Of a stretch of 64,000 nucleotides of DNA, positions 58,775-64,000 are shown piece after piece. Below the pieces are notes generated by a model, which ran no database searches, had not been told where the DNA came from, and saw only the letters and a program-made list of their open reading frames with translations. The stretch is taken from positions 1 through 64,000 of the forward strand of contig JAGFNX010000345.1 of the NCBI GenBank assembly GCA_017657125.1, in the 5' to 3' direction. The position numbers were made by a program, and so were the translations under genes. This stretch comes from Scopulariopsis brevicaulis. Its lineage: Eukaryota; Ascomycota; Sordariomycetes; Microascales; Microascaceae. Positions within the stretch are counted from its first letter, which is position 1, and every line of letters begins with the position of its first letter.

Positions 58775-59812
58775 TTACCCTTTCATCTGCACATAATCCT
58801 TGGATGAGGGGTACCGCCACGCCTGCCCTATTTTAGACCTTATCCAGTCGTCTGGGAGGCCCCGTTTTTTTATGTTTCGTTTCGTTTCCTGCATCCCTGC
58901 CATCTGCGAACGCACTAAATCAAAGGGGGTAGAGGGATCATCAACGTCTAACTTTAGGAAAGACTTCATTTTGAAGAACGACCATCTGAAACAGAGCCAA
59001 GGAACATCTCTGTTGGTCGCCTTGATTTTTTCGCGAGCTGGGAAGGCTTCCAAGCCAGGCGGGCGTGAGAAAAAGGCTGGTTGTTCCACGACGTCTGGCG
59101 GGGGGCGGAGCTGATAGGTCGCCGGGTGGCTGCATGTGTGCGACACGGTTGGCCCTCCGTTGCCCCCTTCAGCGAAGGACGCCCCGCATGCGTCTTTTGA
59201 AGGCCAAAAATGAGTGGCGGGGACGCCGTGCAGGGCTGGTACGAAAACAAAGGAAGCTAGGTCTTCGTCCGATGGGGAGCCGTCGCCTAGGACAGAACGG
59301 CAGATCCTTCCGCAGAGAGGCAAGACAGTGGCGGAGACGGCACGGGTCATTTGCTCGGCTGTTGCAGCACCAAGTGCGACGCTTACTTCGTGCTCTGTGC
59401 TGATGCCCAAGGGGATGGAATCTCCGCCAGCTTCAAGCCCAGGCCCCCTGGCAGCCAGCCGGTGGCGCTTTCTTTGACCGTCGCCGCCCTGCGGGACACG
59501 CGGCGAGCCGCCCACTCGAAACAAACGACCAGTAGGCGCTCTCGCTGAGCCGACTCGGCCCCGCTTGCGGCAACCCCTGCAATACGACGACCAATATCGG
59601 CAGTGAACAAGGGCGAGTGCCACTAGCAGCCATGACGTTTGCCGGATCGGCGCCCAATCGCAGGGCTCCCAAGCTCCGAGCCCCTGCAGGGGTCCCGACC
59701 AACCTCGGGGATCCAACCACCTCCCGCACCTCGCCAGCTTTGGGATGGCGATGCATGGGGCCGCAGTATACTGGTGTCTCTCTTTGCTCCGCCGCGTTAG
59801 GCCAACGGGCAC
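58775..59812 (-). CDS. Doubtful 345-codon open frame, no recognised domain
   Basis: The longest unexplained open frame in the region. The predicted product is Arg/Gly/Pro-rich and lacks a recognisable domain. The last ~65 residues (MKSFLKLDVDDPSTPFDLVRSQMAG and on) are more protein-like. A second frame overlaps on the same strand (59610-59383), which also looks partly protein-like. The start codon at 59812 may not be ATG. It may be a chance frame in GC-rich DNA or a remnant of a decayed gene. Little weight should be put on it. Confidence 0.15.
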   Translation of the reverse strand: MPVGLTRRSKERHQYTAAPCIAIPKLARCGRWLDPRGWSGPLQGLGAWEPCDWAPIRQTSWLLVALALVHCRYWSSYCRGCRKRGRVGSARAPTGRLFRVGGSPRVPQGGDGQRKRHRLAARGPGLEAGGDSIPLGISTEHEVSVALGAATAEQMTRAVSATVLPLCGRICRSVLGDGSPSDEDLASFVFVPALHGVPATHFWPSKDACGASFAEGGNGGPTVSHTCSHPATYQLRPPPDVVEQPAFFSRPPGLEAFPAREKIKATNRDVPWLCFRWSFFKMKSFLKLDVDDPSTPFDLVRSQMAGMQETKRNIKKRGLPDDWIRSKIGQAWRYPSSKDYVQMKG

Positions 59813-59842
59813 TGGGGCTGCGCGGGAGCTGGCATGAATCGA

Positions 59843-59850
59843 TATATAAG
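59843..59850 (+). promoter_or_regulatory. TATA-box-like element upstream of the superoxide dismutase-like gene
   Basis: TATATAAG about 383 bases before the ATG at 60233, followed by C/T-rich sequence. The distance is long, so either the leader is long or contains an intron, or this is not the core promoter. Confidence 0.35.
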
Positions 59851-60232
59851 TCCCCTCCCGAAATCGAACCTGTTTCCGATTTTGTCTCTCCCCTTGGCCC
59901 CGTATACGACCATAAATTGCTTTTTACCTCTTTTAAATCCTTACTGTCGATCCCTATTCCTGGCTCCGGGGGTATAATACATACTGGGTCTTACTGTTAC
60001 ATTTGCCCACTTGGCTCATAACACACCGTCATCCCCGTTCCACAGAGTCAGAACGCTCGTGACTGTCGACCGACTTATAACAGTTGCTCTCCTGGTTCCC
60101 TCCGCCCCTCTTTCTGCATTCCATCGTTCTTTCTTCAACCCATCTTCGCAGCACTCGTGTTTTCCACGTTTTCCTCCACGGCCCCACCTGTCTCGATAAT
60201 TCCAATCAACAACGTACCCAACAACAATCACC

Positions 60233-61223
60233 ATGCGCTACCAGTCGCTCGTCGCGTTCGCCATCTCGGCCGCCTCCGTTGAGGCCGGCAGTGGAGTATG
60301 TCGACCCCAGCTCTTCCACTGACTCAACGCCCTGCGGTGCACCGTTGACTGACCCTTCTCACAGAAGCTCGGAGATGCCGTCCCCGTGGACGATAACCCC
60401 GCTGGCGTCACCTACGTTGCCAAGCTCCCCGACACCCCCTTCAGCCCCGTCGACATCGAGGGCAACGTCAAGGGCTCCGTGACTGCCACCAGCGGCGCCA
60501 ACGGCAAGGGCGTGGACTTCAAGGTCCAGCTCTCCAACTTCCCCTCCGAGGGCGGACCCTTCCGTAAGACCTACCGACCCCCAGCTTAGATGTCTACCAG
60601 GGTGATAAGACTAACGTGAACCCAAAGCCTACCACCTTCACGTCGCTCCCGTCCCGGAGGACGGTAACTGCACGCAGACCCTCTCCCACCTCGACCCCTT
60701 CATCCGCGGCGAGGACCCCCCCTGCGACCCCGAGACCCCCGAGGACTGCGAGGTCGGCGACCTGAGCGGCAAGCACGGCAAGGCCGACTCGGACCCCTTC
60801 GAGCTCACCTTCAACGACCCCTACGCCTCGCTCAAGGACGGCATCGGCGCCTTCTTCGGGAACAGGAGCCTCGTCGTGCACTTTGCCAACAAGACGCGGA
60901 TTACGTGCGCCAACTTTGAGCTTGTTACCGGTGACGATGACGGGGCTAGGGATGAGGACTGCGAGGATGAGGATGATGATGAGGATGAGGGTGTCGAGGA
61001 GAGCGAGGGCTCCGAGGGCTCTGGCGCTAAGGAGACTGCTGATGGCGGATACGAGGAGGAGCCTGCCACCACCACTGCTGGTTCCGATGGCACCGCGGCA
61101 CCCTCCGAGCCCCCGACCGTGTCGGGCGGCCCCGACGCCGGCGAGACCTTCATCCCCAGCGCCGCCACCCTGAGCACCGTCTCCCTCCTCGGCGCTCTGG
61201 CTGCGGCAGCCTTTGCCCTATGA
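60233..61223 (+). CDS. GPI-anchored Cu-only superoxide dismutase-like surface protein
   Basis: Extracellular SOD-fold protein of the fungal SOD5 group, expected to remove superoxide at the cell surface. Three exons: 60233-60295, 60365-60563 and 60628-61223 (introns of 69 and 64 nt), 285 residues. A signal peptide is visible (MRYQSLVAFAISAASVEAGS). Candidate copper ligands are His90 and His92 (YHLHV), His108 (LSHLDP) and His172 (VVHFAN). The segment RGEDPPCDPETPEDCEVGDLSGKHG carries two Cys; the zinc-binding subloop and electrostatic loop of classical Cu/Zn enzymes appear absent. N-glycosylation sequons NCT, NRS and NKT are present. Residues about 195-265 are acidic and Ser/Thr/Glu-rich, a wall-spanning stalk. 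The C-terminus SAATLSTVSLLGALAAAAFAL is a GPI-attachment hydrophobic tail. Exon 1 ends just after the signal peptide, a common arrangement for fungal secreted proteins. Confidence 0.9.
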
Positions 61224-61986
61224 TCACTAGAGTCTCCTTGGATTTGTCCCGGCGGCTGCTAGTGAGGCTTAGTGTTATTTCTTTCTTTGGGCCTTTCCTC
61301 CCCCCTTTTTTTCTGGAGGCGGGCTTCGTTCTTAGGTAGACTTTGGGTGTTTGTTTCTTTTTTTGGTCTAGATCGGGTTTGGTGTACAAATATCATTTGA
61401 CGATTTCAAAAGTAGCGATGGGGATTTGATGACGGGACAATGCGTGCCTCAGTGTTCCATTGCTTGTGATGTGATGACGCCCGCCTGGGTGTAGCAGTCT
61501 CCCCCTGTTCCGAAGCATGCCGCGCCCTCGCGCCGAACTATGGAATCAGGTAGTATCGTACCCCGTTTGTAAGCCAACAGCAAAGCGAGCCCGTTTCCCG
61601 ATGGCATGCATCATCACCTGCCCTCGCGGCAGATGCTCGTATTAAGGGGAAAGGCCGGTGGGGTCGAGGTCGTGCTGTGGGGACGGGCTCCGTAGATACC
61701 GGAGGGCGGAGGTATGGAGAAGGCGGAGTAGTACGCCGGACCGAGGAGGGACGTTAGGGACACAGGATCCCGAGGCATTTCCTCAAGAGACCATCTGGTG
61801 TTCTGAATACTCATATCATATTGTAGTCTCGGTCCGGAATAAGAAGACAAACAGAGCAAGCAAGGCACACGATCCCTTTTCCTCACAGTCTATCCCCTCG
61901 TTGTCCCCTTTAGTCTCCCCCTATTCTAGCGAGGACTACCACTCCGCTTATACCTCCCTACTAGCCTCCAATTCTGCATATTCGAC
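61224..61986. other. Convergent intergenic region
   Basis: Between the superoxide dismutase-like gene (+) and the CVNH gene (-). It starts with a T-rich 3' UTR (61270-61380). Nothing else recognised. Confidence 0.45.
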
Positions 61987-62845
61987 TCAGGTTCTCTCGC
62001 CGGTGTGTCCATAACAGCTAAAGATTCTGTTGCGATTGCCAACGACCTCGTCTATAACGACACAAGTTAGCCACGACAGGCTTCTCAAATTCGACAGCAC
62101 ACACACATAGAAACACTCCGCAAGACTTGACAGAAGAAGTATCCTCCCTTCAAGAAAGTACAATAAAAAGGGTGATGGTACATACTCAGGTCAAGCGTGG
62201 TCCCGACGACCATCGACTGGTCCTTCTTCCTGCAGCTGCCCATGAGGACCGACGACGGCTCCGGGAGGCCCGGGATCGTAAGGCCGAGAGGCAGCTCGAC
62301 GTCGCCCGGAAGGACGAAGGTGTCCTTGTCGGGGAGGCAGCTCTGGCAGGTCCCTCTAAATCGTCCGCTATTGGTGGTGGACGAGAGGTTATTAGCTTTC
62401 GCACGTAGTCGTAGGCGAGATGGGATGAGGCGTCTAAGTGCAAGGTAGGAAAAACATGGGACCGTCCACTCACTTATTATTGGCCACCAGCTTGCCATCA
62501 TTGTTTCCGACGCAGTGGTTCAAGTTGAGCCTCGATGTGATCCTCACGCCGGTCCGGCTCCGGCATGTCGTGTACATCCACGCGCGGCTGCTAGTAAGGT
62601 CGAAGTATTACTTATCAACCACATCGACAGCGTCAGCAGTGCTCTTCCTCAAGTAGTTGGACGCTTCACCCCACCCCGGAGTGCCTCCCTTCATTTTCAT
62701 GGTGTTCGTCCCGCTGAATGGAGTGGCTCGCGCCTAGGAGCGGGGAGAACTTACAGACGGGTCGCACCTCTTGAAGAAGGACCGCGCGGAGGCAACGTGT
62801 GCCAAAGCGGCGGAAAACGCCAAGAGCAAGCGAGACGGCCTTCAT
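61987..62845 (-). pseudogene. CVNH (cyanovirin-N homology) domain gene, 5' end apparently broken
   Basis: CVNH proteins are small carbohydrate-binding (mannose-type) lectins found in many ascomycetes. Three consecutive segments on the minus strand fit one protein: an exon ending at 62474, then 62367-62186, then 62051-61987, with introns of 106 and 134 nt and matching phases. They give both halves of the fold: MYTTCRSRTGVRITSRLNLN with HCVGNNDGKLV, then GRFRGTCQSC, later MGSCRKKD, and finally LDLNEVVGNRNRIFSCYGHTG before the stop. The LxLNxxVGN(N/R) motif appears twice, as expected. The 5' part does not read cleanly. ATG 62845 opens MKAVSLAL, but the rest of an evident signal peptide (AFSAALAHVASARSFFKRCDPS) continues in the next frame, and an in-frame TAA interrupts the YFDLTSSRAW segment before the supported first exon. 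This suggests a pseudogene, an assembly error, or a start I have missed. Confidence 0.6.
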
Positions 62846-64000
62846 CTTCTTCCGTTCCTGATCAAAGAAGTTACAGAGTGAGCATGAGAAAGGGAAAGAC
62901 CAGGTTCTTGGTCGTGCCTTCAGATACTGGTATTGAATTTTCAAAGTAAGGGGACTAGGAAGATGCAGTCCGCTGGCCTCCAGGAGGAACGGTTATCATC
63001 GCCGGTCTATCTCTTATAAAAAGTACAGGGACATAACCTGGACACTATCAGGAACATCTAAGAATAGGCTACTCGTATAAGTTAGAGGCCGCGGTGGGCT
63101 CTCGGTAGGGTCTCCAAAATGCACCCTCTTCAACACTGGTCCGAAGCAAAGGGGGTGCCAGTGAGCAGATGGTGTGCCGAGATGGTATCAATATACGCCG
63201 CAGAGGCCGGAAACAAATCTTCCATATTAGTCCGGCGGATTGCAAATTATATATTGTGCTTCACGTCCCGCGGGGCCCGCGCTATTCGGAGTGAAAAAAT
63301 GGTGTGAGGGAGCGGGGAGCGGAGAGGCCAAGCCACCAAGTCCTAGCTTTATACGATCTCTTCCTTATCCCTGCTAAATAACCTCGTGGCAATAAAAGCT
63401 AAATGCTCCGGGGGGATGTTTCAATACCGTCGATGCCTGCTCCGAGGAACCTAGGCCCGGCTCCCCTCTTTACTCCCGCAGCTTCCCGAGGGAGAGGGTG
63501 GCCACTCTCGAGAGCTTGCGGGGAGTCCCTCGAAGAACTATGGGCTCCTGCCCCTCTTACTCTGTGTTTACGTAGTAGAAACCCTTTCAGTGCCTAGAAG
63601 TCACCTCCGAGGAAAGAGGCACTTTACGCTCATGGATCACCGGGAGTCATGCCGCTGGCTCCCTTGGTGGGTAAATGTGCGGGCGTGGCTTTAGCCTCCT
63701 TCACATACTTCGACCCATGGACCTCGTTTTTGACCCCGGTGCATGTACAAAGATGCAGTTGCCTCTTGGCCTAAGAATATTGGGGTATGGTAAGGTTACC
63801 AATGCAAAGGATGGCAAAGACGAAACCACTACTCCATGCATAGCTCGTAACAACGAATGTTTCCCCAGACCCCAGGCTTTACGACGGAAGTAGAGAAGAA
63901 CTGCAGCTTGATATACTCTCCGCAAAGCTATAGAAATAGCCAGAGACTCAATAACACGGCTTTGTAACGAGGACTGTGTAAGTATTGGCGGCTGATCGCC
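62846..64000. other. Right-end intergenic region, no gene seen
   Basis: About 1.15 kb to the window edge. Contains only short open frames with no family features. The first few hundred bases should hold the promoter of the CVNH gene. No repeat or RNA gene recognised. Confidence 0.45.

Larger units (their letters stand above)
57006..60232. other. Long divergent intergenic region (3.2 kb)
   Basis: Between V-ATPase subunit f (-) and the superoxide dismutase-like gene (+). It contains a degenerate repeat array at 57332-57536 and a 345-codon minus-strand open frame (59812-58775) without recognisable domains. A TATA-like TATATAAG lies at 59843-59850, and 59990-60232 is a C/T-rich leader for the downstream gene. 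Confidence 0.45.

Overview
The window looks like nuclear DNA of a filamentous ascomycete (Pezizomycotina, most likely a Sordariomycete). Coding regions are GC-rich. Genes are interrupted by short introns with GT donors, CTAAC-like branch points and AG acceptors, and the predicted proteins are single-copy fungal types. About 15 genes can be supported in 64 kb. They sit between long intergenic stretches of 0.5-3.6 kb that hold no recognisable genes. I see no rRNA, intact tRNA, CRISPR array or intact transposon.

Layout from left to right: a mitochondrial-type conserved protein (554-1828, +); the U6 snRNP protein LSM8 (2415-2895, +, three exons); an inosine/uridine nucleoside hydrolase (4788-3242, -, four exons); a charged single-span membrane protein (6794-8065, +); a TMA17/ADC17-like proteasome assembly factor (9532-8993, -); a mitochondrial rhomboid protease (10078-11817, +); a monocarboxylate-type MFS transporter (16183-14500, -, four exons); a lysine 2,3-aminomutase family radical SAM enzyme (17998-19799, +, five exons); a Pro/Ser-rich protein whose two exons lie either side of an unusually large 1.85-kb intron (23428-27532, +); a 2059-residue STAND NTPase with a helical-repeat tail (30096-36464, +); the sorting receptor VPS10 (42811-38224, -); an NTF2-fold protein with a long disordered motif-bearing tail (45749-43855, -); an amino-acid permease (49409-47209, -); an MDR-superfamily oxidoreductase (52187-51009, -); a ceramide synthase (53879-55218, +); a tiny three-exon gene for the RNase-kappa-like subunit f of the V-ATPase (57005-56563, -); a GPI-anchored Cu-only superoxide dismutase-like protein (60233-61223, +); and a CVNH (cyanovirin-N homology) gene whose 5' end looks broken (about 62845-61987, -).

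The genes do not form an obvious cluster or pathway; this is ordinary mixed fungal gene order. Several act in the endomembrane system: VPS10 (vacuolar sorting), V-ATPase subunit f (vacuole acidification), ceramide synthase (ER), and two plasma-membrane-type transporters. The most interesting items are the 1.85-kb intron, the large NLR-like STAND protein, the very small V-ATPase subunit gene that only appears once two introns are removed, the eukaryotic KamA-type enzyme lacking C-terminal zinc cysteines, the decayed CVNH gene, and two minisatellite arrays flanking the V-ATPase subunit gene. Exon joins were made by hand from splice signals and reading-frame continuity; all need transcript confirmation. 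Family assignments come from motif recognition only, with no database search.
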